DNA from: Phoronis ovalis
Lineage: Eukaryota; Phoronida; Phoronidae
Length of the DNA stretch: 13,658 nucleotides
Assembly: GCA_028565635.1 (NCBI GenBank)
Contig: JAOXYB010036952.1
Coordinates: 1-13,658 of the forward strand
Reading direction: 5' to 3'
The notes beneath the pieces were generated by a model. That model was not told the origin of the DNA, made no database searches, and saw nothing but the letters and a program-made list of their open reading frames with translations. Each line of letters begins with the position of its first letter. Position 1 is the first letter of the stretch. Positions 1 through 9,000 of the stretch are shown here, piece after piece. The position numbers and the translations under genes are program-made.

Positions 1-572
1 TATAATCTTATCTTTCATTCTTTCTGCTACTGCTCTTAATGATGGTTTATATATTAAAAATAATTTCAAAGTGAAAAAAAATCGTTACTTTAATTTGAAA
101 TAGCGAAATCTCAAATATTAAATATTTAAGCTTTCCATTCCTTGCTAGCTTTGCAATAAGGTCTATCATCTCGACTTGTTACTGGTACATTGTGTACTCA
201 TCTGGCACCCTCAGTTAGTATGTAAAGTGTTTTAGGAGAAAGGAACATTAACATTTATTGCATTTTGATAGAGATAAACCTCATTTTCCTATATGCAGTG
301 ATAATTACTTTCATGTGTGTCACCCTTTAGCAATTAGCAAACACATAAAAACTTCGGAAAAGAAAATCTTGACGTTCTCAAGTTTAAGTTTCCACATTAA
401 TAAAATATAGACTACAGCGGAAGCTAATCATTTTAAGATTATTTGGCGATATTACCTTGAAATTGCTTTAATATTGAATTTGCTATAATTGAGTGATTAC
501 CGTTGCAACTTGCTGCGCTATACAGTATTATGTTCATTTCCGTGAAAAGTGCTGTGTAAAAGGAAAACATAC
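1..572 (-). other. First intron of DNase I unit 3 (partial)
   Basis: This stretch follows the splice donor of the unit 3 first exon and holds no recognisable gene. Its left end (about 1-130) is similar in sequence to the start-proximal part of the first intron of unit 1 (about 9005-9130) and more weakly to that of unit 2 (about 4290-4400). By that alignment the second exon of unit 3 should lie only some tens of bases beyond the left edge of the window. Confidence 0.6.
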
Positions 573-658
573 CTCTATCAATGTATCCATGACATCAGAT
601 TTTCCGAGCTTCGTTAAACCAAATACTTGTACATTAAAAGCAGCAATTATCAAATGAT
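573..658 (-). CDS. DNase I unit 3, exon e1 (N-terminal strand; rest outside window)
   Basis: Read on the minus strand, an acceptor (ttggcag) is followed by an 86-nt exon and a gtatgt donor. It encodes HLIIAAFNVQVFGLTKLGKS and then DVMDTLIE, which aligns with the start of mature DNase I (bovine LKIAAFNI...), including the conserved Asn of AAFN (bovine N7). The acceptor is in phase 1: the first two bases AT need one base from an upstream exon. The exon is exactly one codon shorter than its counterparts in units 1 and 2 (89 nt) and differs at the end (LIE instead of VKR). There is no frameshift or stop, so it looks functional. The remaining exons should lie to the left of the window. Confidence 0.82.
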
Positions 659-1443
659 CTGCCAATGAAAAGTGTTGATAGAATATTTTAATTAAACGGG
701 GCTGTAACAAAACTACTAAGAAGTGTGGTGAATGTTATGCAAACGATCAAGAATTTGGTATTTTTTCCTGAAAGCGTGCAACTCCACGTCGCACAAGCAA
801 TGACTCTTTCACCAACTGCACATTTGAAAATTAAATGTTAAGCGAAAGCTTTGTGATGGTTTGGAAACAGTCTGAATAAATCCATCCGTTAGTGTTCCGT
901 ACCTTCTCAGCTAACTATTGTAAGCTGCAATTTGATTGCTGTCAAGACTTTCGTGACACTTTATATAGAAATAAAGGGATTATCATTCTTCTGCTTTTCG
1001 AGATAATAAACAAAAATTGACTATGGTTAAGCCCAGTTGGGAGGGTACGGAACACTAACGGATGGATTTATTCAGAATGGTTTGGAAATTACTCAAGAAT
1101 AAAACTAACTGATGACAAATCCTTTGTTGAAAAATCTTATGTAATCATTTATCCATGTTGTATATTTCATGTTTGAATTCTAAAGACAAATCTGTTTGTA
1201 TACAGATATTACAAAGATAACGTCTTGTGGAGTAAATATGGGATGAGGATAACTGAAAACACTATGTTTGAGTAAAACTCTTGGTACAGATGGACTGACC
1301 CGGGACTGACAAATCATAGTTAGTAGTGGACAACAGAAGGTTATATACTCAGCTTTTCTTGAATATCATATGAATCACGAGTTTTCATTAAAAAGTTAGT
1401 AACTAGCATGCTCCTTCATTAAACTACATAAAATATTATCTAC
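659..1443 (-). other. Spacer or intron between DNase units 2 and 3
   Basis: A 785-nt stretch lies between the last exon of unit 2 and the first exon of unit 3. Apart from a 206-bp inserted element (871-1076), it aligns along its length with the 613-nt gap between units 1 and 2. Its size is in the range of the internal introns. I see no conserved ATG or signal-peptide exon and no TATA box shared with the other gap. If the units form one gene, this is an ordinary phase-1 intron. Confidence 0.6.
871..1076. mobile_element. 206-bp MITE-like element with perfect 33-bp inverted termini
   Basis: Bases 871-903 and 1044-1076 are exact reverse complements over 33 bp, starting tctgaataaatccatccgtt. The interior (about 140 bp) has no coding capacity. 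The 12-bp string atggtttggaaa occurs at 856-867 and again at 1077-1088. The right copy touches the terminus and the left copy is separated from it by cag, so it looks like a long or imperfect target duplication. The homologous gap between units 1 and 2 lacks this insert, so insertion came after the unit duplication. Each terminus carries AATAAA (plus strand 875-880, minus strand 1072-1067). I cannot assign the superfamily. Confidence 0.85.
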
Positions 1444-1554
1444 CTGTTACTTCGCGGAAATCAGTTACTGACTCACTGACGTTACCAAGGCTTTGCGACG
1501 GATTGATTATTTCAGATTCGCTTCTGGCATAACTACCTGATGCGTTATACGTTC
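1436..1554 (-). CDS. Unit 2 exon e7: Ser/Asn/Glu-rich linker or C-terminal tail
   Basis: After an aaacag acceptor, phase 1, the exon encodes TYNASGSYARSESEIINPSQ and then SLGNVSESVTDFREVTG. It lies beyond the DNase fold, is rich in Ser, Glu and Asn, and has two sequons (NAS, NVS), as expected for a flexible linker. Two ends are possible. One is a donor CAG|gtagat after base 1444, phase 1, compatible with the unit 3 acceptor. The other is read-through of two more codons to TAA at 1438-1436. The unit 1 counterpart has both options at the same place. It is 15 codons shorter than that exon; IINPSQSLG and the TDFR stretch are shared. Confidence 0.78.
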
Positions 1555-4500
1555 CTGTTTATTGAAAGAAAAACAAGTTAGATTTATATTTTAATTAAAT
1601 GACTGTATGCAGCTAATGGAAGTATGTAAGTAATTTTCAAATTCATTAATGACGCAGTACATAAATGATATAAATTTGCCAATATAAGTAGAAACAGTAA
1701 AATGCTAAGTTTTCCCTTTCCACGTTTTAGCAAATATATTTTAGGCAATCATTTCATTATCATTTGTTTGCTGAAGCATTTCGGAAGGTAGTATTTAGCG
1801 CTATTATAATTCAAAAAAGTGTGTGGTATGCCAAACATATTTGAATGCTATGTTTGGTCGATCACTTTTTTGAACCAATTAACACTCAACTAACTTTTAC
1901 CTTTAATTTTCATCTCTACTGGATAGTGGTCACTGACATCCTCAGTATGCGCAATAGTCAATCCCATGTCTAAGTCAAAACGATAAACTTTAGCAGATGA
2001 GTTCACTACGGCGTTTTTAAATGCTTCACCAGCAACAACTAACCTAAAACATAGTACAATGAACAGGTACAGTACACTGGCTTCAAAATGTTAATGTATG
2101 TAAGTAACTGGTTGAAATAAATACCATATAGGCTGTAGAGATTTGGAACGGATACATTGGACATTAGATACCTTCCATACAGAGGCCCGCCTAGCCAAGA
2201 CACATTTGACTCTACAGGGGCCACCTAATATAAATCGACACATCAGCACCAAAACCGTGTCTAATATTTAGGATGAAAATTGCATACTGGTAAACATTTA
2301 GCAAATAAACAACTATTAAGCTGTTTTGTTTTTGCTGTGTAAAATTTCTTTATCATTGTTTGTGAGAAATTGAGTATTGAGAAGCTTCAAACTTGAACTT
2401 ATTAATTTACAATGGGTGGCTAACGCCCTCATTGATACATGCAACTAATAGATGTTTTGGAGAATATTATATTTTTCTCAAAATCATCGCGACATTTGTC
2501 AATTTGGTTTTGCCACTAATTGATACTGACAAATATAAGTTGCTGCATAGCGCTATGTACAAAAGATGAAATGTTAGTCTACCAAATATAATTCCAGCCA
2601 CACTTACCTGTCGTAAGCGCAGTCAGTATTGGAGACAGTGGTGTCAATGTCATCTCCAATCAACCACTGGAATGTACTATTCGTTCGTAGTTCTACACTC
2701 GGCCATTCACTCGTTGTGATGTAACTGCAGTCTGCATTAAAATCGCCAGCAATAAGAATGTCCTAAAATATCAAAATAGTGCGATAGTAGAGTCATTATA
2801 CATCAAAAAGGGTATATGTTTCAGGAAAAGTATGCAACTGATTCTCCGAGGCTGGGTCATCAGATTGGAAGATCACTGTAAAGGGAAAATGCAGTTGCCC
2901 TCCATTTATGGCCAGATCATTAATTACTTGTACATGACCTTGGTTTTAATGCTTTCTTTACATTCCTCTAAAATAAATGTGGGATTGTGCAGTGTGCATG
3001 TATACCCCGTTCGTTTAGAAGGCCAATTGTTTGCGCGGTGCGGAAATGGGGTTTGAGTAGCGTTTGCGTGCATACTATGTTTGTGAGTTAGGAACTGGAA
3101 GTTTTCCAGTAGGAAAGTATGCTAGGCCAGGAGAATGAAAGATCTTTACAGCGGTCATGTTTGGACTGCATTTGATTGCTTTGCTGATCATGTGGATTTG
3201 ATCAAGTGTATTTTGTTGACATTTTTTTTAAAGCAATATAAGAAATGAACAACTCGGAATTAGTATCTTTTAAAAATGTGTTCGAGAATTGCAATCTTTT
3301 TTAGTGATCAGTAAAATTGGATTATCTTACATGTGTGCTGCTATATGTACTCACTTCTATATTCCACTCATTTTTTACAATTTGATATACATCTGCCAAT
3401 CTACTCGTTTCTGCTTCGGCTGTATCGGGTTTAGCGTGTATTGCCATAATACCGAAGTCGCTTAAGTTAGTGTACAGTGACTCAAATCTGACGGTATACG
3501 GAGGCCTCTCAAAGTAATCAAACTGGTCGGTGTATTGATAAGTTTCCTTAACGGACACTTTGTCAGTCCTAAAGCAAATTTTCAAAAATTAGAAGCGTTT
3601 GCAATGACACTAGCTGTAACTGTTTTAATAACATTTGTACAGCATTCGTCACAAATTATAATTAGGGAATTCTATGACTTATAAAGTAACTAACTTGCAA
3701 TATGTATTTAATTAATTCGCAAAATATGTTACAAACAAGCGTCATATTGTTAGTAATCGTAAAACGAATTTTGTATTAAAATGGACTTCGCATGTGACAT
3801 ATTTTTTTATTAATGAAATTAGTGTTAAATATGTATTACTAATCATCACGTACCTGTAATAAAATGCGTATTGCTCCTTACTGTTTGTCCTTCCTAGTCT
3901 GTCACTCACCGATAAACCGTAAGGATGTTCTGGGCTAATCATTGAAAAGAAAAAAACAAAAGGTTTTAAAAAGGCAAAAAGCAGTATAAATATATATAAA
4001 GTCATCAATTGATTTAGATTTGCAACATATTTTTATTATGATTATACTTTAAGGAAAGGCATTTCTAAATATTCTGTTTTTATATTTGTGTCTGCATTTA
4101 TCAAGTAATCGCATCTGTACCTGAATAAAACTCGACATTACCTGTTTATTAGGTCTAAAACGGCACCCGGGACTGTCAGGGAAACATCACGTATTTCTTG
4201 AATGATGATGATGTCGTATTTCAAAATTATCTAAAAATATAAATATATTGGTAAATATTTAAATGGAGACACATTTGAAAATTTCCGTTACTTTTCTTTC
4301 TGATATTGTCTCGATGAGGGTTTACATACATGTATTAGGATTAAATTAATTCAAAGTGAATACGTCAATTTAACAGCGAAACTGCAAAATTTGAATTTTT
4401 TTATTTGTAAAGATTTCGCTTTACTGCTTACTTAATTATAGATTTATCTTTTTGAAATAAAAATAAAAATGAAATTATTCACATAATTGTGCAGGTTGTC

Positions 4501-5271
4501 GTACCAACAGTATAGTAACAACAGCACGCATATTTATTTGACTTGAGACATATCGCGCAGAAGTACATGTACCTTTGTTTAAATTTATTCAGTTTTTCCT
4601 TTTGATGCGTATTGCTTTGATATACAGCATTGCTCGCTTTATGAGCAGTAAGTCTGGGTGAGCGCATTTAATTCCATGCAAAGAATTTTCAAGCAAACTA
4701 ATATTTGACATTTTTTTCTATGAATAAAATAAATAATAAAATTTGTAAAACTATTATCAAACCTTTGTTAGTACTTTTAAAGAATTGGCGCACTGACCAA
4801 CACAAAGCAGCAAAAACCTTTACGCTTTTTGAATATTAATTTAAAATAATTATTTAAGATGTAATATTACATTGCCTTAGTAATAATTGATACCTTTTGT
4901 TCTAAAATTGTTTAGTAAATTTGTTAAGTGTTCATTAGCGAAACCTTCTGTAAACATGTAAAGAATTCAACAAAGCGAAACTTGACGGATTCTACTAAGG
5001 TCATATTGAATACAGTAATAAATAAAGTTTAGTAATAAATTAATTTATAATGAAACTCTATTACACATTACCTAACCCAAGTGAATCAACGTAAATAAAC
5101 AAACGTGTTTTTAGCCATCTCGTAATCCTGAAGACTGCTCGGAGAAAATTAGGAAACTACTATGCTAAAAAAGAAAACATACCCTTTTCACTGTCTCCAT
5201 TACATCAGATTTCCCAAGCTTCGTCATACCGAGTACTTGCACATTGAAAGCAGCAATTGCCAAATCTGGAT
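1436..5271 (-). CDS. DNase I-like endonuclease unit 2 (seven exons)
   Basis: Joined minus-strand exons 5271-5183, 4230-4142, 3934-3854, 3568-3355, 2762-2608, 2043-1895 and 1554-1436 encode one complete DNase I-family domain of about 260 residues plus a 36-residue tail or linker. The family hydrolyses DNA phosphodiester bonds using divalent metals and is normally secreted. Counting from the first split codon, visible active-site residues are N10, E42, R44, E80, H131, D165, N167, D209, D248 and H249, a constant offset of about -3 from bovine numbering. C170 and C206 match the conserved disulfide. The bovine C101-C104 loop is absent, as in DNASE1L3-type proteins. N-x-S/T sequons occur in e4 to e7, which suits a secreted protein. 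No signal peptide is attached to this unit. The last exon can either end at TAA (1438-1436) or splice from 1444 into unit 3. Confidence 0.88.
1810..1874. repeat. Imperfect hairpin in the last intron of unit 2
   Basis: Left arm 1810-1839 (ttcaaaaaagt...ccaaacata) and right arm 1849-1874 (tatgtttgg...acttttttgaa) are inverted repeats with a few unpaired central bases and a loop of about 9 nt. The corresponding intron of unit 1 keeps the aaaaaagtgtgt and ggtatgacc pieces (about 6173-6210) but with a different, smaller pairing. It may be a remnant of a small inverted-repeat element or simple RNA structure; no function is implied. Confidence 0.6.
1895..2043 (-). CDS. Unit 2 exon e6: catalytic Asp-His exon
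   Basis: An acceptor ttttag is followed by a 149-nt exon beginning LVVAGEAFKNAVVNSSAKVY and containing EDVSDHYPVEMKIK. SDHYPVE matches the DNase I C-terminal strand with the catalytic D251/H252 pair, here residues 248/249. NSS is a sequon. Two donors are possible: gttagt after base 1895 (aligned with the strong gtaagt of unit 1), or gtaaaa after base 1901, six bases shorter. Both leave phase 1, so the frame is kept either way. The longer form is preferred because unit 1 has GC, not GT, at the inner position. Confidence 0.86.
2044..2607 (-). other. Unit 2 intron between e5 and e6
   Basis: This 564-nt intron has donor gtaagt and acceptor ttttag. It holds no gene. A short open frame on the minus strand runs from the e6 side into it but shows no family signature outside the exon. 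Parts near 2360-2480 and 2525-2580 are similar to two separate places in the matching intron of unit 1. Confidence 0.7.
2608..2762 (-). CDS. Unit 2 exon e5: GDFNADCSY active-site exon
   Basis: An acceptor ttttag, a 155-nt exon and a gtaagt donor are present. The exon encodes DILIAGDFNADCSYITTSEW and, later, FQWLIGDDIDTTVSNTDCAYD, the most diagnostic block of the DNase I family. The D and N of GDFN (D168/N170 in bovine) bind metal and orient the phosphate. The Asp of CAYD is bovine D212. The two Cys residues form the conserved C173-C209 bridge. A 55-nt piece (2715-2769) that runs across the acceptor into the intron is identical to unit 1 (7322-7376). Confidence 0.93.
2763..3354 (-). other. Unit 2 intron between e4 and e5
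   Basis: This 592-nt intron is flanked by gtgagt and ttttag. No gene is seen. It aligns with the 615-nt intron of unit 1, for example the stretch around 3112-3160 (gaaagtatg...gaaagatcttt) with 7746-7785. A 74-codon open frame on the plus strand at 2832-3056 has no conserved counterpart in unit 1 and is not called. Confidence 0.7.
3355..3568 (-). CDS. Unit 2 exon e4: central exon with catalytic His
   Basis: An acceptor gctttag, a 214-nt exon and a gtgagt donor are present. It opens TDKVSVKETYQY, matching bovine PNKVSVLDTYQY, and contains FERPPYTVRF (the Arg corresponds to bovine R111) and DFGIMAIHAKPDTAEAE, where His131 is bovine H134, the general acid. The stretch between QY and FERPP lacks the two-Cys calcium loop of vertebrate DNase I. 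There are eight amino-acid differences in 71 from unit 1, mostly at surface positions, with many silent differences outside one 47-nt identical patch (3479-3525). Confidence 0.93.
3854..3934 (-). CDS. Unit 2 exon e3: LGRTNSKEQYAF exon
   Basis: An acceptor gattag, an 81-nt exon and a gtacgt donor are present. It encodes PEHPYGLSVSDRLGRTNSKE and then QYAFYYR. This matches the LGRNSYKERYLFLFR segment of bovine DNase I and even more closely the KEQYAF form typical of DNASE1L2/L3. The Glu is bovine E78, which supports the catalytic His. The tyrosine of bovine DNase I that inserts into the minor groove (Y76) is Ser here. Confidence 0.92.
4142..4230 (-). CDS. Unit 2 exon e2: IQEIRD catalytic-Glu exon
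   Basis: An acceptor tttttag, an 89-nt exon and a gtaatg donor are present. It encodes IILKYDIIIIQEIRDVSLTV and then PGAVLDLIN. The Glu of IQEIRD is the metal-binding E39 of bovine DNase I and the Arg is R41. Four Ile in a row come from a short ATC run; unit 1 has IVVI there. Phase 0 at the start joins cleanly to ...TVKR of e1, and phase 2 at the end joins e3. Confidence 0.93.
4231..5182 (-). other. Unit 2 first intron
   Basis: A 952-nt AT-rich intron with gtatgt donor and tttttag acceptor. The part next to e2 (about 4290-4400) is similar to the matching introns of the other units. The rest, including short open frames around 4479-4667, shows no conserved coding signature, and I see no complete mobile element in it. 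Confidence 0.7.
5183..5271 (-). CDS. Unit 2 exon e1: N-terminal strand of DNase fold
   Basis: An acceptor ttggcag, an 89-nt exon and a gtatgt donor are present. It encodes PDLAIAAFNVQVLGMTKLGK and then SDVMETVKR, matching the beginning of mature DNase I; the Asn of AAFN is bovine N7. The exon starts in phase 1 (two bases, AT). The reading frame cannot be extended upstream through the acceptor: a TGA lies five codons before the Asp codon, so a spliced-in upstream exon is required. The previous unit ends in ...ACG G, which would give GAT (Asp) at the junction. Confidence 0.9.
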
Positions 5272-5884
5272 CTGCCAATGGAAATGTTCACAGAATATTT
5301 TGGGCTGTATCAAAACCAGTAAAAGGTACGGTGAAGGTTACGTAAGCGACCAAAGATTTGGCCAATTATCCAGTTATTACATTCTAACGTCACAAACAAT
5401 TGAAAATTAAAATAAAAATCAAACTTTTTCGATGGGTTGATTATTTGTCTAAAGTAAATGTAACTATCTTAAAAATGTTTTGAAAACCTCTATTGAAAAA
5501 CGAAGATATGTTTAATAATAAAAAAAATAATAGGTGCATTGCAATGTTATACGACGCTTAATCATTTATCCATATTGTGCATTTCATGTTTGTAATCTAA
5601 TTAAAGGGTAAATCTATTTGTACACAGATATCACAAAGATAAAGACAATTTATTTGAGGGGTAAACACGCTATAAGGATACCTATAGAATACATTATTTT
5701 TGGTTAAGCTTAGAAAAAGATGAACCGATAAATCAAAGCTATATATAGTAATAGTGGACAACAGCCGCTTATCGCCAGTTCTGTTAGGCATGAATGATGA
5801 ATGCCGTACATCACGTTTAATTGTTCCACTAAAAAAATAGTAACTGGCATATTTCTTTACCAAACTACATACAATATTATTTAC
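5272..5884 (-). other. Spacer or intron between DNase units 1 and 2
   Basis: A 613-nt gap. It aligns with the unit 2/3 gap (minus its inserted element), and its right-hand homologue continues upstream of unit 1 to about 11940. An 88-codon minus-strand open frame (5863-5597) is not conserved in the other gap. There is no convincing promoter, polyadenylation signal or signal-peptide exon. Its length equals that of ordinary introns here. Confidence 0.6.
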
Positions 5885-6040
5885 CCGTCATGTCGCGAAA
5901 ATCAGTCACTGTTGCACCAAATCCAAGGCTTTGTGATGGATTGATTATTTCATTACACACAGTGTAAAATACCTCAGAACCCGATTCGCTTATGTTATAA
6001 CTATCTGATGAGGCAAACATTTCTGTTGAGAATTGTAGAC
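5877..6040 (-). CDS. Unit 1 exon e7: linker or C-terminal tail
   Basis: After an aaacag acceptor, phase 1, the exon encodes LQFSTEMFASSDSYNISESG, continues through a stretch containing VCNEIINPSQSLG, and ends TDFRDMTG. It is 15 codons longer than the unit 2 exon and includes a Cys that unit 2 lacks. IINPSQSLG and VTDFR are the parts conserved between units. A donor ACGG|gtaaat after base 5885 would splice in phase 1 to unit 2 e1; reading on gives GK and a TAA at 5879-5877. Confidence 0.78.
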
Positions 6041-9000
6041 CTGTTTATTGGAAGAAAAACAAGTTAGATTATGTTTACTGTTACGCAATTAAAAGTGCAC
6101 TGATTAGACGCTCAAACCTTCAAGTTTATTAATGCAGTACATATTTATGAAACAACTATATAAAACAGTTAAAAAAAGTGTGTACTATACCATGTTCGGT
6201 ATGACCAATTAAACTAATTTGAAAACTCCACTGAGTATTATGGATTGCCAGTTTTAACACTCAACTTACTTTTGCCTTTGATTTTCATCTCTACTGGATA
6301 ATGGTCACTCACATCCTCAGTATGCTCAAAAGTCAACCCCATGGCTAAGTCAAAACGATAAACTTTAGCAGATGAGTTTACTACGGCGTTTTTGAGTGCT
6401 GAACCAGCAACAACTAACCTAAAACATAGTATATAAGAAAAAAATTCTAATAAAAATAATAAACTGCTTTCCGAATATGCAAGTATAGAAGTAACTGGTG
6501 GAAATAAATGCCACGTAACCAATAGAGATGTTAAACGGTTAGATACTACCCTATCCAAATCACGCTTCCCTCTAGAATTGCTACTTCGCGTATTAACGCA
6601 GCTAACTAAACTCGGCACCAAAACAAAGTTTAATGTTTTGGATCAGAATTGTATACATAAAAACAGCTTGAAAATTCCTTCACCATTGTATGTGAGAAAT
6701 TGGATAATAGGAAACTTAAACTTACATTTACATTGGGTGGCTATATTCCTCATTTTTATTTGCGTTTTTTAGTTACTTATTGATTCTCCGTCTGACAATT
6801 ATAAGATGCTACATAGCACTAATTACAAAATAAGAGCCGTCAGTGTTGGAAGCTTTGATGAGAAATTGGGTGTTGGGAAACTTAAAGTTATCGATTTACA
6901 GGGGCTGGTTATCTCGTTTTACTATGGTATAGATATTTTGGAGAATATTTTATTTTAATTGCAAAATTCATTTTACAAACATTAAATCATTCCCTTATTA
7001 AATATTATCATGTCCCTTTGCTTTTGACCTGCTTATTACATTATTGGTAGATTTAAGTTGTTACGTAGCGCAAACTACAAAATCATCGCCATTTTCGTTA
7101 TTTATGGTTCGGAACGGATAGGTAATCATTCAGTAGTGCACCATGTTAACATGTGTCCATTTGCTTTTTGTCATTAATTGACAATGACAATAATAATTTT
7201 AATTTGTTACTTACCTGTCGTAAGCGCAGTCACTATTTGAGACTGTAGTGTCAATATCATCTTCAATCAGCCACTGGAATGTACTATTTGTTCGTAATTT
7301 TACGCTCGGCCATTCACCCCCTGTGATGTAACTGCAGTCTGCATTAAAATCGCCAGCAATAAGAATGTCCTAAAATGTTAAAGAATTTCATTGCAAGGTC
7401 ATTGATTATGCATCATTTTAAAACAGTATCTGTTTTAGAATTAGTATCCAACTAGCTCCTATAATGTCGTCGAATTTGGAAGATCGTTGTAAAAGATAAC
7501 GTATAATTGTTCTCCAGGTCACTTACTGCGTATACATTGCTCCTGTTTTAATGCTTTGCGGAATTTGTTCGCAAATCATTTTTACGTTACTCTTAAATAT
7601 AAGTCCTTAGTTGGTATGTGCATTGTATGCTCTGTTTGTGTGGAGGGCCAAATGTTTGCGTAGTATGGAAATTGCGTACAAATGAAGAAAACTGGCATTT
7701 GCACCGTAAGTTTGTTTACCACTACGATATTGGAAGTTTGAAGTAGGAAAGTATGAATGGCATGGAGCATGAAAGATCTTTGTAACGGTGTTTACAGTGT
7801 ATGTATTTGATTGATCTGATTCCGTTGATATAATCAAGTTTGATACTAGTGAAATAATTTGTTTACATTATTTTGTTGTTTTTTTTTGAAACAATATCAG
7901 ATACGGACAACTCATTTAAATTTTTTGTTTAAGTGCAATATTTCTCAGTGGACAATAAAATGCGTGAACTTGCTATGTACTCACTTCCATATTCCATAGA
8001 CTTTTTACAATTTCATATACATCAGCTAATCTACTAGTCTCCTCTTCGGCTGTATCAGGTTTAGCGTGAATTGCCATAATACCGAAATCGCTTATGTTAG
8101 TGTACAGCGACTCAAATCTGACGGTATACGGAGGCCTCTCAAAGTAATCAAACTGATCGATATACTGATGCGTTTCTTTAACGGAAACTTTGTCAGTCCT
8201 GAAAGCAGATTTTGTAATGATACTAACAGTAAATGGTTTAATAACATTTGCATAGAATTCGTGACAAATTAAAAATAGGAAAATATACTACTTATAAAGT
8301 AGTTAACTTCTAACATGGATTTGATTTTTTCCCAAGAATATTACAAAAAAAACATGTTTTATAAAACCAACTAAGTATTATAGTGTATGTCGTACCTTCT
8401 TCCAGAATGGAAAGGTGTGATGAACTTCGGATGTCACAAGTACATATTAAAGAGATTGTTATTACTATATATTAACAATAATAACGTACCTGTAATAAAA
8501 TGCGTATTGCTCCTTACTGCTTGTTCTACCTAGTCTGTCACTCACCGATAAATTGTAAGGATGTTCTGTACTATTTAAAATGAAAAACAAAATGTTTTAA
8601 TAAGGCAAAAACAAGTATCAACATAAATTCATAAATTTATTTTGATTTGCAAGATGTTGTTAGTACGATGATACTATGAAAATAGGAAATTATTAGTTGC
8701 TATTTGAAACAAACTATCGAGAAACATTCTGCATTTGTATCTGCATTTACAAGACTACCGCAATAGTAACTATGCTTAATGCGCCATTGTTTACACATCA
8801 CATCACAGTTATCTGATCATTGTCCCTTCCAGAGCAGGCATCGACACCAACATTACCTGTTTATTAAATCTAAAACGGCACCCGGAACTGTCAGAGAAGA
8901 ATCACGTATTTCTTGAATCACAACGATGTCGTATCTCAAAATTATCTGAAAATATTTGGTAATTAAATATTTAAAAAGAATTCATTGAAACACAATTTCT

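Noticed and set aside
2832-3056. 74-codon plus-strand open frame
   Set aside because: It lies in an intron, is not kept in the homologous unit 1 intron and resembles no known family.
3322-3585. 87-codon minus-strand open frame starting MKICFR as a gene
   Set aside because: The first codons lie in the intron before the acceptor and the end runs past the gtgagt donor. The conserved part is exactly exon e4.
5597-5863. 88-codon minus-strand open frame as signal-peptide exon of unit 2
   Set aside because: No signal-like start, no phase-1 donor in frame, and not conserved in the unit 2/3 gap.
6238-6621. 127-codon minus-strand open frame as an intact single-exon gene
   Set aside because: Only its part inside 6270-6418 matches DNase I; the upstream part is intron and is interrupted by the acceptor at the exon start. 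It is exon e6 with run-on.
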